Of a DNA stretch of 25,838 nt, positions 8,927-18,300 are shown piece after piece. The translations under genes and the position numbers were made by a program. Below the pieces are notes generated by a model that saw only the letters and a program-made list of their open reading frames with translations, made no database searches and was not told the DNA's origin. The stretch lies in contig CAWEHT010000092.1 of the NCBI GenBank assembly GCA_963808455.1, forward strand, positions 1 to 25,838, given 5' to 3'. The DNA comes from CAWEHT01 sp963808455 (GTDB lineage: Bacteria; Chloroflexota; Anaerolineae; CG2-30-64-16). Position 1 is the first letter of the stretch, and each line of letters begins with the position of its first letter.

Positions 8927-10636
8927 TCACGTCATCACGTCTGCCATTCTGAGCACCTGGGCGGGCGTCCAGTTACATACCCATGTGGCCTTGTTTGGGC
9001 AGACTGCGGCGCACGCTCCGCAGCCCTGGCACAGCGCGGCGTTGACCGTGGCCACATGCCAGACCTCGTCCAGACTTCGGGCGCCGTAGGGGCAGGCCAT
9101 CGCGCAGAGGCCGCATGCCGCGCAGAGGTCGTCCGCCACCTGCGCGATGGTGGCCTCGCCTTTGATATCCGCATGGCTAAACATCTGCAGCACTTTGGCG
9201 GCGGCTGCACCTGCCTGGCTGGCCGTCTCAGGAATATCCTTCGGGCCCTGGCCCGCGCCCGCCAGAAAGATGCCGGCGGTCAGGCTCTCGACGGGGCGCA
9301 GTTTCGGGTGCGCCTCATTGTAGAAGCCGTCGGCGTTTGCACTGATGTGCAGTAGCCGCGCCAGCTCGGCGGCGCCCGGCGCAGCCACCATCGGTGTGGC
9401 CAGCACGACCAGATCCGCAAGGATCTCCACAGCCCTGCCGCTCAAAGTGTCGCAGCCCCACACCATCACTTTGTCGCCGTCTTGGAAGAGCCTGCTCACC
9501 TTGCCGCGCAAGTAGATCACCCGTTGCTCGCTCATGGCGCGCTGGACGTACTCGTCGTAATTCAGGCCGGCTGACCGGATATCCAGGTAAAAGACGTAGG
9601 CCTGCCCTTCCGGCGCCCGCTCCTTGAACAACGCCGCCTGCTTGGCCACGTACATGCAGCACACTTTGGAGCAAAAGCTTACGCCATGCTGAGGGTCACG
9701 CGAGCCGGCGCATTGCACGAACACGACCTCGCGCGGCGCCTTGCCATCGCTGGGCCGGCGCAGCTCACCGGACGCCAGCATGGCCTCGAAGGCGAGGCCA
9801 TCGATCACATCAGGCAGCGTCCCGCCGCCGTACTCGGGCAGCCGGGCCAGCGAATAACGCCCGAATCCCGTAGCGACCACGACCGCGCCCACATCGAAAG
9901 TGCCCTCTACGCGGTTGCCCGACGCGCCGTCCTTCCAGCAGAGGGACGCCCGAAAGTTGCCGATGTAGCCGTCGAGTTGCCGGACCTCGGCCCCGGTCAA
10001 TACCTGAACGTTGGGCTCGGCCAGCACTCGCCTGACAGGCTCGTCCAAGAGAGGGCCCGGCGCCCTAACGTTCAGATAAGAGCCGCATAGCCCGGCCACG
10101 TGCCCACCCAGGCCCGCCTCCCTCTCGACGAGGATCACTGGATAGCCCGCCGCGGCGATGTCAAGGGTCGCGGTCAACCCCGCCACACCGCCGCCGATCA
10201 CAAGCGCCTTCTTGGTCAAGGGCAGCCCGGGCACATCCAGGCTTTCGTTGCGCTTGGCCTTTTCGACCATGGCCAGGATGGTGGCCAGAGCTTTTTCGGT
10301 CGCCCCTTTCGGGTCTTTGGTATGCACCCACGAGCACTGCTCGCGGATGTTGGCGCACTCCAGCAGGTAGGGATTCAGGCCGGCAGAGGCCGCCGTGCGC
10401 CGAAAGGTCGTTTCGTGCATCGCGGGCGAGCAAGCCGCGATGATGACACCATCCAGGCCACGCTCGCGGATCGCCTCCCGCACCATCAGCTGGCCGGGGT
10501 CCGAGCACATGTACTTGTACGTGGCGGCATGGGCCACGCCTGGACAGGCCAGCAAGGTCTCGGCCAGGCTTTCCACATCCACGGTGCTCGCGATGTTGAT
10601 GCCGCAGTGGCAGATGAAAACGCCGATTCTACGCAT
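8927..10636 (-). CDS. hdrA: heterodisulfide reductase subunit A, full length, module 1
   Basis: 569 residues, the complete HdrA architecture: N-terminal domain starting RRIGVFICHCGINI, a FAD-binding fold (GGGVAG, residues about 150-190), the cysteine patch CAGSR...CSKVCC near the flavin, and two C-terminal ferredoxin motifs (CAACGLCAMACPYG and CQGCGACAAVCPNKA). HdrA holds the flavin that splits electron pairs in Hdr complexes. The start at 10636 lies one base after the stop of the short HdrA, so translation is probably coupled; a longer frame from 10690 would only add sequence overlapping that gene. It is homologous to the C-terminal half of the giant HdrA. Confidence 0.92.
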   Translation of the reverse strand: MRRIGVFICHCGINIASTVDVESLAETLLACPGVAHAATYKYMCSDPGQLMVREAIRERGLDGVIIAACSPAMHETTFRRTAASAGLNPYLLECANIREQCSWVHTKDPKGATEKALATILAMVEKAKRNESLDVPGLPLTKKALVIGGGVAGLTATLDIAAAGYPVILVEREAGLGGHVAGLCGSYLNVRAPGPLLDEPVRRVLAEPNVQVLTGAEVRQLDGYIGNFRASLCWKDGASGNRVEGTFDVGAVVVATGFGRYSLARLPEYGGGTLPDVIDGLAFEAMLASGELRRPSDGKAPREVVFVQCAGSRDPQHGVSFCSKVCCMYVAKQAALFKERAPEGQAYVFYLDIRSAGLNYDEYVQRAMSEQRVIYLRGKVSRLFQDGDKVMVWGCDTLSGRAVEILADLVVLATPMVAAPGAAELARLLHISANADGFYNEAHPKLRPVESLTAGIFLAGAGQGPKDIPETASQAGAAAAKVLQMFSHADIKGEATIAQVADDLCAACGLCAMACPYGARSLDEVWHVATVNAALCQGCGACAAVCPNKATWVCNWTPAQVLRMADVMT

Positions 10637-10637
10637 G

Positions 10638-11946
10638 CTACCGCCCAAATAGCACCAACACCTTGGCCGCCGCCGCGCTCGCCTGGGCAACAGACTCTGG
10701 GATGTCCTTCGGCCCCGTGGCGGCCCCGATCACGTAGATCCCCGGCATATTGCTTCCTACCGGGTCGAATAGGGCATCGGGCGCTGCGCAGAATCCGCCG
10801 CTGCCCAGCGATAACCCGATAGCCTCTGCCAGCACCAGGCCTTCACGCGCAGGAAGCGCGAGCCCGCGCGATCACCACCAGGTCGGCAGCGATCTCCACT
10901 TTACGCCCGGCTAGCGTATCGCTCCCCCACACCACGACCTTGTCGCCGTCCCGATAGATCTTGCTGACCTTGCCGCGCAGGTATATCACCCCCTCTTGTT
11001 CCTGTGCCCGGTTGATGAATTCCTCATACCCTTTGCCGCCCGCACGCACGTCGATATAAAAGATGTAGGGCTGGCCATCATGCACGCGATGCCGATAGAG
11101 GATGGCTTGCTTGGCGGTGTACATGCAGCAGATCTTGGAGCAGTGCGAAACGCCGTTAGTGGGATCGCGGCTGCCGCCGCACTGCACGAAGACCACTTCC
11201 TTCGGTTCTTTGCCGTCCGACGGCCGGCGCACCCTGCCGGATGTCGGGCCAGAGGCTGCCAGCAGGCGCTCGAACGCCAGCGCGTCGATTACATCCGGCA
11301 CGTTCCCCCCACCATACTCGGGCAGGCGGGCAAGCTCCAGAAGATCGTAACCGGTAGCCACGACCACGGCGCCCACGCTCACCTCAATGGTCTCCGGGCG
11401 CTGGTCGAAACGAATGGCATCGGTTGGACAGAACTTGAGGCAAGCGCCACAGCGAGGCTTCTCACCGGCCGCCATGGCCTTCAGGCGTATGCAGACCTGC
11501 GGGTTGACAACGGGCTTGTTGGGCACCGCCTGCGGGCTGAGGGTATAGATGGCCTTGCGGATACCCATGCCTCGATCGAACTCGGCCGGCGCTTTCCAGG
11601 GGCATTTCTCCTGACAAACGCCGCAGCCGGTGCACCGGTCCCAATCCACGTAGGCCGCGCGCCTCCGGATGCTGGCAAGGAACCCATCTTCCGACCGGGT
11701 CAGGCTCTCCACCTCGCTGTATGTATACAGGCGGATGCGTTCGTGGTGGCCAACCTCCACCGTGCGCGGGGTCATGATGCACTGCGAGCAATCCAGCGTG
11801 GGGAAGGTCTCGCTCAGTTGCGCCATGTGGCCGCCGATCGACGGCTGCCGTTCCACGAGCAACACCTCGTGGCCGCTGTTTGCGATGTCCAGCGCCGCCT
11901 GGATGCCAGCGATGCCGGCACCTATGACCAGTGCGCGCTTAAGCAT
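10638..11946 (-). CDS. hdrA: short HdrA-like flavoprotein, module 1 (one frameshift)
   Basis: About 435 residues after repairing a single-base frame change near 10846-10862. The first 360 residues run from the ATG at 11946 (GAGGG four bases upstream) through a FAD fold (GAGIAG), CSQCIMTP, [4Fe-4S] motif CTGCGVCQEKCP, a second motif CGACLKFCP, and CGGSR...CSKICC. The last part (LVLAEAIGLSL to AAKVLVLFGR) is in another frame and contains the usual PGIYVIGAATGPKDIPE. It lacks the N-terminal GVFICHCG domain and the C-terminal double ferredoxin of full HdrA. It matches the first HdrA part of the giant fusion, minus the GltD insertion. With the adjacent full HdrA it probably forms a heterodimer (inference). 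Confidence 0.88.
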
Positions 11947-12038
11947 GGTTCCCTCAAGAGCAACGACTGCCCTCGGAAGCCGCGCGGCGGCTCCCGACCC
12001 GAATCAAACCCAGACACCCGGCGTCAGAAGACTACATC

Positions 12039-12938
12039 TCAGCCAAAGAGGGCGTGGGGATCTACAAGATGGCCGTCGAATCCCCAGGTCTCTTCGGAAA
12101 GGCCCAGGGCGATGACGAGCAGCTGCGTGAAGTACAAGACTGGCAGACGCTCAGCGGACGGCCCACTCGCGGCACACTTATCCAGATTGTACTGGCAGAG
12201 CGGGCACGCCGTGATGATCGCCTGAGCACCGGCCCTGACCGCCTGCGCCAGTATCGTGCCGGCAAGAGCTTTAGGTACATCTGGTTGGCTGGCAGCCAGG
12301 TAGCTGCCGCAGCACTCGCTCTGATATGCGAATCCGATCGGCTCGGCGCCCAGGGCGTGGAGGAAGTCGCTCAAGATCACCGGCGAATCGGGATCGTCCA
12401 GACCCATCTCCGACGGTGGGCGAAGCAAGAGACAACCGTAGTATGGAGCAACCCTCAGCCCCCGAAGCCGTTCTTTACCACTCGACCTTGCCACCCGCTC
12501 GCCCAGTGCGTCCCACCCCAGGTCGTCGCGGAGCATTTCCAGAAAATGCACCACCTTCACCCCGCCATGATAGCTGGCTGCTTCGTCCCCGGGCCCCTGG
12601 GACTGGCCTGGCAAAGGTGCGCTGACGAACCAGTTGATTCGTTCCAGCTGTTCGGGCTGCCGGCTGAGAAAGACGTTGGTCCGCCGAAGCACGTTATAGC
12701 AGATCGCGGAGAGCGTGGCCAGCCGGTCGCCACGCTTCTCAGCTTCCATAAGCACCCGTGTGGGTGCGATCAAATTCATAGCATTGTCGGTCGCCAGCGG
12801 GAAAGTCGCTCCACAGCACTGCCAGTCCGGCAGTTCGTCGAGGGGCATGCCTAATGCTGCCGCCGAAGCTCGGCCTGAAAGGTCCAGACCTCGAGCCTTT
12901 GTGGCCAGCGTGCAACCTGGGAAGTATGGGATGGACAT
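12039..12938 (-). CDS. hdrB: heterodisulfide reductase subunit B, module 1, with one altered cluster ligand
   Basis: 299 residues, two CCG domains. Domain 1 has YFPGC and QCCGAT, but where CxxC is expected (CAACY in HdrB2) it reads SAICY, so one cysteine is serine (codon TCC near 12700). Domain 2 is complete: YYGC, ECCGSY, CPLC. Start: GGAG lies five bases before the ATG at 12938; the ATG at 12941 is only two bases from it. It follows hdrC1 by 36 bp. The loss may change or abolish the first noncubane cluster while leaving the second intact. In known HdrB both clusters take part in disulfide reduction. Confidence 0.9.
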   Translation of the reverse strand: MSIPYFPGCTLATKARGLDLSGRASAAALGMPLDELPDWQCCGATFPLATDNAMNLIAPTRVLMEAEKRGDRLATLSAICYNVLRRTNVFLSRQPEQLERINWFVSAPLPGQSQGPGDEAASYHGGVKVVHFLEMLRDDLGWDALGERVARSSGKERLRGLRVAPYYGCLLLRPPSEMGLDDPDSPVILSDFLHALGAEPIGFAYQSECCGSYLAASQPDVPKALAGTILAQAVRAGAQAIITACPLCQYNLDKCAASGPSAERLPVLYFTQLLVIALGLSEETWGFDGHLVDPHALFG

Positions 12939-12974
12939 CATAGCTCCAAACTGAGCCGCTGCGCCGCCGCGCTC

Positions 12975-13379
12975 TTAGCCGGCAAACTTGCGATAGCCGC
13001 CGATGACAGCCATCTGTGGCAGATCAGCCAGCAGTGCCTGCGGCAGGGCTCCCATGTCCACCACCTGTATACCCGCGTCCATTGCCATGATGCGAAGCGC
13101 TTCCATGACCCGCGGCAGGTTAACGCCTTTGGGGCAACGGCTGACGCACGTCAGACAGGAGGCGCACGTCCAAAGTGCCCTGACCTGCAACACTTCGTCC
13201 ATGCCAAGCTGGGCCAGACGAATGACCGTGCTCGGAAGTGTGTCGAGCACGTCTGCCACCGGGCAGCCGGAACTACACTTGCCGCATTGATTACATGCCA
13301 GGAGATTCTGTCCGCTGATCTCCTCGACCCTCTTGACGAACGGCCCACTAACGGTCTCGGCCGAGATACGCGCGCGCAT
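12975..13379 (-). CDS. hdrC: heterodisulfide reductase subunit C, module 1
   Basis: 134 residues with two [4Fe-4S] motifs, CNQCGKCSSGCP and CASCLTCVSRCP, the electron relay of Hdr complexes. I chose the ATG at 13379 because GGGAG lies five bases upstream; the longer frame needs a TTG at 13478 and adds a non-conserved N-terminus. It is shorter than HdrC2 at the C-terminus. First gene of the cluster, about 115 nt downstream of the predicted transcription start from the 13502-13530 promoter. Confidence 0.9.
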   Translation of the reverse strand: MRARISAETVSGPFVKRVEEISGQNLLACNQCGKCSSGCPVADVLDTLPSTVIRLAQLGMDEVLQVRALWTCASCLTCVSRCPKGVNLPRVMEALRIMAMDAGIQVVDMGALPQALLADLPQMAVIGGYRKFAG

Positions 13380-13501
13380 GATGGCTCCCGCAATGTAAGA
13401 GGCCGCCCCCGGTGCTGGGCGGCCTTCGAGATGAATCAAGACGGCAAACGGCAGCCCTGCCCTTGTCTTGATCCTCAACCCTTCATTGCTTTACGGGAGT
13501 T

Positions 13502-13530
13502 GTTATAGCCGAAATGCCGCGAAGATACAA
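13502..13530 (-). promoter_or_regulatory. predicted sigma70-type promoter of the hdr cluster
   Basis: On the minus strand TTGTAT (13530-13525), a 17-bp spacer and TATAAC (13507-13502). Both hexamers match consensus at five (-10) and four (-35) positions, with ideal spacing. It lies between the NarL-type regulator and hdrC1 and would drive the whole cluster. Read-through from the regulator gene is also possible since I see no terminator between them. Confidence 0.55.
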
Positions 13531-13586
13531 TGACTTCTGTCATATGGGGTGTTCCGCTTCGCAGGAGGAGCGCGCCGCGGTGATCC

Positions 13587-14255
13587 TTATTCGGCGCCTG
13601 GCGGTTCTTCCTTGAGAAGCCCATGCGCCATGGCGTATTGAACGAGCTCAGCGCGATTGTGCAGGCCGAGCTTGGTCATGATGTTAGCGCGATGGCTCTC
13701 AACGGTACGTACGCTGACAACCAATGCGTCCGCGATCTGGAGATTCGTGTAACCTTGCGCGATCAAGGATAGCACCTGGATCTCGCGGCGCGTCAATTCC
13801 TCCATCGATTGGTTGCGCAAGGCCAAGAAAGGTGGCGTGGTCGGTGAATGGAGCAGAGCTCTGGTCATTGCGGGGTGCACGTAGAGATCGCCCCGCATGA
13901 CGGCCGCGATGGCGCTCAGCAGCTCCGCCTGGGCCGCCCGCTTGACGACGTAGCCCGCCGCGCCCGCACGCACGGCCTCACGCAAAAGCTCGTGGTCCTC
14001 GTGTACTGTAAGAATCAGCACATAGGCCTCGGGCACCCGCTGCGTGAGCGCCCGTGTGACCTCGATCCCGTCCGGTCCCGGCATCGTGATGTCAAGCAAA
14101 ATGATATCCGGCCGCAACTGTTGCGCCAATTCGAGTGCCTGGTGCCCATCAGCGGCCTCACCCACGACTTCCAAGTCAGGCTGTTCATTCAACAATACCC
14201 GCAGCCCGCCCCTCAGGACCCCGTGATCATCAGCTATCAAGATCCGCACGGTCAT
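13587..14255 (-). CDS. NarL/FixJ-family response regulator (orphan)
   Basis: 222 residues: a receiver domain (phospho-acceptor D55 in LLDITMPG, acidic pair D9-D10, conserved K in VVKRA) and a C-terminal LuxR-type helix-turn-helix (about 155-215, LTRREIQVLSLIAQGYTN...VESHRANIMTKLGL). It is a cytoplasmic DNA-binding activator or repressor. Start supported by GGAG seven bases upstream. No histidine kinase gene adjoins it. It lies in the same direction immediately upstream of the hdr promoter, so it is a good candidate regulator of the hdr cluster (inference from position only). Confidence 0.93.
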   Translation of the reverse strand: MTVRILIADDHGVLRGGLRVLLNEQPDLEVVGEAADGHQALELAQQLRPDIILLDITMPGPDGIEVTRALTQRVPEAYVLILTVHEDHELLREAVRAGAAGYVVKRAAQAELLSAIAAVMRGDLYVHPAMTRALLHSPTTPPFLALRNQSMEELTRREIQVLSLIAQGYTNLQIADALVVSVRTVESHRANIMTKLGLHNRAELVQYAMAHGLLKEEPPGAE

Positions 14256-14352
14256 AGCGCATCTCCAGATGAGCCGCCAAGCACATCAAAAAAGCGAAGG
14301 CCTCCCAAAAACCGGTTTTCGCACTCAGCCCTCGAGTCTGCACATCCCACCT

Positions 14353-14358
14353 ATTATA
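14353..14358 (-). promoter_or_regulatory. -10 element of the NarL-type regulator gene
   Basis: Perfect TATAAT on the minus strand, about 100 bases before the ATG at 14255. No good -35 at 17 bp (TTTCAC lies 20 bp upstream). It is embedded in CCGGTGGTATAAT, identical to the -10 region of the other response regulator gene at 24424-24436. The remaining intergenic DNA, 14256-14570, shows two copies of TACAATTCA (14471-14479 and 14547-14555) on the plus strand that might be -10 elements for the YceI gene, with no clear -35. Confidence 0.5.
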
Positions 14359-14570
14359 CCACCGGATCATCGGTCCCAGTGAAACTTGTTGCGCACAAAG
14401 CCGAGCGTGCTTCGTAACGCGGACGCCTGTCGGGACAAGGGTCAGGACGGCCACCGGGACTGCTCGGCCCTACAATTCAGGCACAGTTTTGGAATGGGGC
14501 CCGCACAAATGGGTCTCATCGGCCACATGGACCACAGATGATCCCGTACAATTCAAGAGGAGAAAGCTAC

Positions 14571-15143
14571 ATGCCTTGGGTGATTGATTCTGCACATTCA
14601 CAGGTCGAATTTTCGGTCAGACACATGATGATTTCGACCGTCCGCGGCCGGTTCGACAAGTTCAGCGGCACTCTAAACATCAATGAGGCCCAACTCGAAG
14701 CGTCGTCCGTCGAAGGGAGCGTGGAAACAGCCAGCGTCAACACGCATGATCCCAACCGGGATACGCACTTGCGTTCGCCAGATTTCTTTGATGCCGAGAA
14801 ATACCCCTCGATGACCTTCCGAAGCGGCAAGATCACCCGCGTGGAAGAGGGGCGCTACAAAGCAGCTGGCCAGCTGACCATCAGGGACGTGACCCGCGAG
14901 GTTGTCTTCGACGTGACAATGGAAGGTGATGGCAAGGACCCCTGGGGCAACCGGCGGCTCGGCCTCGCGGCCCAGGTAACCATCAACCGCAAAGACTTCG
15001 GCCTAGCCTGGAACGTGGCTCTTGAGACGGGCGGGTGGCTTGTTCAGGATCAGGTCAAAATCGGCATCGATCTCGAGGCAGTCTACCAAGCGGAGGCGCA
15101 GTCCGCGGAGGCACAGGCATCTCCCGAGGCGGCCGCCTCTTGA
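14571..15143 (+). CDS. YceI-family protein
   Basis: 190 residues, YceI-like beta-barrel lipid/isoprenoid-binding family. Typical segments: WVIDSAHSQVEFSVRHMMISTVRGRFDKFSG at the N-terminus (family WxID..HS.v.F...H), FFDAEKYPSMTFRS, GQLTIRDVTREVVFDV, and NRKDFGLAWN. There is no signal peptide, so it is probably cytoplasmic, unlike the secreted E. coli YceI. The ATG at 14571 follows AGGAG by eight bases; a frame from 14538 has no SD. The last 20 residues are Ala/Glu-rich and dispensable-looking. Divergent from the NarL-type gene. Its ligand is unknown, though isoprenoid quinones are known YceI ligands. Confidence 0.9.
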   Translation: MPWVIDSAHSQVEFSVRHMMISTVRGRFDKFSGTLNINEAQLEASSVEGSVETASVNTHDPNRDTHLRSPDFFDAEKYPSMTFRSGKITRVEEGRYKAAGQLTIRDVTREVVFDVTMEGDGKDPWGNRRLGLAAQVTINRKDFGLAWNVALETGGWLVQDQVKIGIDLEAVYQAEAQSAEAQASPEAAAS

Positions 15144-15210
15144 GCCAACGGCTCCGTCACCCAAACTGATCAGCTTGAAGCCCTGCGCAGGGTCAGTCTC
15201 AGCTTGGGAA

Positions 15211-15250
15211 AGGCGCCTGGACGGCCAGCGAACCAGCCTTCCAGGCGCCT
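15211..15250 (+). terminator. perfect 11-bp inverted repeat after the YceI gene
   Basis: AGGCGCCTGGA (15211-15221) and TCCAGGCGCCT (15240-15250) with an 18-base loop. It lies 68 bases after the YceI stop and about 55 bases before the next promoter. The pyrimidine run after it is CTCTTCGCCCC, not a true U-tract, so a factor-assisted terminator is more likely than a classical intrinsic one. Arm GGCGCC is itself palindromic. Confidence 0.5.
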
Positions 15251-15304
15251 CTTCGCCCCATCAGGGGCCCGTCGTCCCGCCCACTGTCCTTCCTGTTACC
15301 CATC

Positions 15305-15313
15305 TGCTATAAT
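15305..15313 (+). promoter_or_regulatory. extended -10 promoter of the SARP-type regulator (leaderless)
   Basis: TGC-TATAAT is a full extended -10 element. The GTG start codon at 15320 begins seven bases after it, where transcription would start, so the mRNA should lack a 5' leader. No convincing -35 at 16-18 bp, as expected for an extended -10 promoter. Confidence 0.6.
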
Positions 15314-15319
15314 GCTGGC

Positions 15320-18300
15320 GTGGGTGTCAGGCTTTTCTTTCTGGGCAGCCAGCGGTTCGAACGCGATGGGACTGCGGCCACTCTGGGTGCCGGCAAAGCA
15401 ATCGCTTTATTGGCCTACCTCGTGGCGGGCCGGGCTCCTACGCGCGAAGCCTTGCTGGGCATCTTATGGTCTGAGAGCGACGAAGAGGCAGCCCGCAAGA
15501 ACCTTCGCAATACGTTGTGGACGACCCGGCGCGCTCTGGGTGAAGGGGTCATCGAGTCGGCTGGCGAGCGCCTTCTCCTTTCGCAGGCCGTGTGGGCCGA
15601 TTCAAGAGCGTTCGAGTCGGCCGCCGAAGCAGGGCTGGCCACTCAAGCCAATCCCATATCGGCTGTCGAGCGCCTGAACGCGGCGATCGCGCTTTACACC
15701 GGCCCGTTCCTCGATGGGTTGTCGGTGACGGAAGCACCAGAGTTCGAACTCTGGTGCCTGGCAGAGCGCGAACGCCTGGCACAGTTGTATCTGCGTGTAC
15801 TGTCCAGGCTGGCCGATTACCATCGCGCTGCCGGTGAGTGGCACGCCCTGGTCGATGTTGCCCGGCAAGCGCTGAAGCATGACAACTTGCAGGAATCGAT
15901 GCACCGGGCCTTGATGGAGGGCCTGGCTCGCCTTGGGGATCGGACGTCTGCCTTGCGCCAATACGACACGCTGCGCTCTGTGCTGGCACGGGAGTTGAGC
16001 GTGGAGCCCCTCCCTGAAACGGAAGCGCTGCGCTCCGAGATCCACGGTGCCCCGCAGGAACCAACGGCCGACGAGGCCGTGCTCGCCCCATCGCCGCGTT
16101 GGACACAAGCGGGTGCCGCGCGGACGTGGGCCGTCGACACGGGAACGCCCTTTGTTGGCCGCGCGGCAGAATGCCATGTGCTGGATTGTGAGCTGGCGAC
16201 CGCGGCCGGCAGCGCAGTCCGCGTAGTTTTGATCAGCGGGGAGACCGGCATCGGCAAGACACGGCTCTGGCAAGAATGGGCCAGCGCGCAGGCTCTCGGC
16301 CCCGGTGCCCCGGTCTTCGAGGGGCGCGGCTTGGAATTGACACAAGCGCTGCCGTTTGCTCCCGTGGCCGGCATGTTCCGCCATCCTGGCTGCACGGAGC
16401 GCCTTTTTGGCCCAAGCTCCCGCGTGCCGCCAGTCTGGCTGGCCGAGGCGGCGCGCTTGCTGCCCGAAATCAAAGCTCTGTGGAAGACTCTGCCTGCCCC
16501 TGTGCGACGGCCACCTGACGAGGAAAGGTACCGGCTCTTCGAAGCCCTGGTCCAATGCCTCGTGGCCCAGCGCGCACGCCCGCTCATCCTTTTTCTCGAC
16601 GACGCGCACTGGGCCGACGGTACCACGCTGGACTGGTTGGGCTATCTGGTGGAGCGGGTGCAGGCCATCGGGCAGGGGCTGCTTCTGGCTCTGGCTTATC
16701 GCCCTACCGACGCCCCGGGTGCTCTCCAACGCTTGCTCGCCGGCTGGGTGCGGCAGGGCTGCGCGCGCCGGCTGGATCTGCCCCGATTGGACCCGGCAGA
16801 GATGGCCGCCCTGGCTGCGTCGCTCGGCCAGGCACCTCAGGCAACCGAGCAGCTTCAACAGCTCAGCGCCGGCAATCCCTACTTTCTCATCGAGCTCGCG
16901 AGAACTCCGATTCGAGCGAAGGCGGCCGTGCCGCAATCGGTGCCGGCGTATGTGCCGCCTGTGCCCTCGGTGCTGGGTGACCTGATTCGCTCCCGCCTGC
17001 TTCGGCTAAGTGTCTCGGCGAGACAGGTCTTGCAGGCTGCTGCCGTGCTCGAGCCCGACTTTGATTTTGCGACCCTCCGTCGTGCCAGCGGTCGCGGCGA
17101 AGAAGAAACTCTCGACTCGCTTGACGAGCTTTTGGGAGAAGGGCTGCTGCTTGAACGATCAGGAGCGCAGAACACCCCATCGGCACAACCCTCCCTGGTC
17201 TTCGCCCATCCGTTGGTTGCTACCGTCGTCCGCCGCGACCTGAGCGGCGCACGGCGCAGCTTCCTCTACCGCCGGGCAGCCGAAGCCCTGGAGGCGTTGC
17301 ATGCAGGGCGGCTGCCGGAAATCGCCGGCCGCCTGGCTGCTGCCTATCGTGAAGCAGGAAAACCTGCCAACGCCGCTCAATTCGCCGAGATGGCCGCCCG
17401 GCACGCCTTGGAGCTTGCTGCCCCCACGGAGGCTGTCGCGTTCTACCGCCAGGCGCTGGCCGCCGAAGCCACACCCGAACGCTATTTTGGGCTCGGCCAG
17501 GCCCTATTCCCACTGGGCGACCTCGGCGCCACCCGCGCGGCGCTCGAGCAGGCGCTCGCCGGTTTCCTGGCGCTGGGCGACCGCCCTCGCGCGGCCCGTG
17601 CCTGCTTGGAATTAGCAGGCAGCTATCTGCCCGCCGGCCGGGGCGATGAGGCGTTGCGCTGGGCCGAAAAGGGCCTGGCATACCTGGAGCCGCGTGCCCA
17701 TTCGGACGTTAACCCGCGCGCCCACATCCAGGCCCACTTCTTGCTGGGCGCGAGCAAGTTGCGATCAGGTGGCTCCCTGTTTGAAGCCGAAACCGAGATT
17801 ACGGAAGCGGCGCGCCTGGCAGTGGAGAAAGGGATGCCCGACCTGGCCGCCCACGGTCGCTTCGAGGTGGGCACTTTGGCGGCGCAACGCGGTGACCTTC
17901 CAGCCGCCATCCGGGCCTATCACGACACGATCGAGTTGGCCCAACTCTCGGGTGATCGCTATCAACAGATCCTCGCGCTAAACAACGCCGCCTATCACGA
18001 AATCCTGGACGGCAACCTGGCGGCCGCCCATCGCGACATCGCCGCCGGCCTGGCACTGGAAGAGGAAATGGCCTATGTGCCGCCGCGCCAGTACCTCTAC
18101 AGCACGCGCGCCGAACTCGCGCTCGCCGAGGAGCAGTGGGACGAAGCCCAGGCATGGTTGAATCGTGGGTTGGTTGAGGCCAGGAGGCAGAACAACCACG
18201 AGCAGATTGCCACCTGCCTGGCCAATCTGGCGCGGCTGGCGTATGGGCGACTAGACCTCGACGGAGCACTCGTCTTGCTGGAGGCCGCTCGTGACACCGC

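Noticed and set aside
448..13290. Many long plus-strand ORFs opposite the hdr cluster (for example 1360-2373, 5399-6193 and 10996-12225)
   Set aside because: They are antisense to genes with clear conserved motifs, lack SD sequences and recognisable domains, and arise from the high GC content.
8927..13379. A methanogenic archaeal origin because of HdrABC/MvhD
   Set aside because: The window has SARP, NarL/OmpR two-component, YceI and SH3b-TolB genes, and bacterial sigma70 promoters with SD sites; Hdr-like clusters are known in many bacteria.
12975..13478. TTG start at 13478 for hdrC1 giving a 167-residue protein
   Set aside because: The extra N-terminus is not HdrC-like, and the ATG at 13379 has GGGAG at proper spacing.
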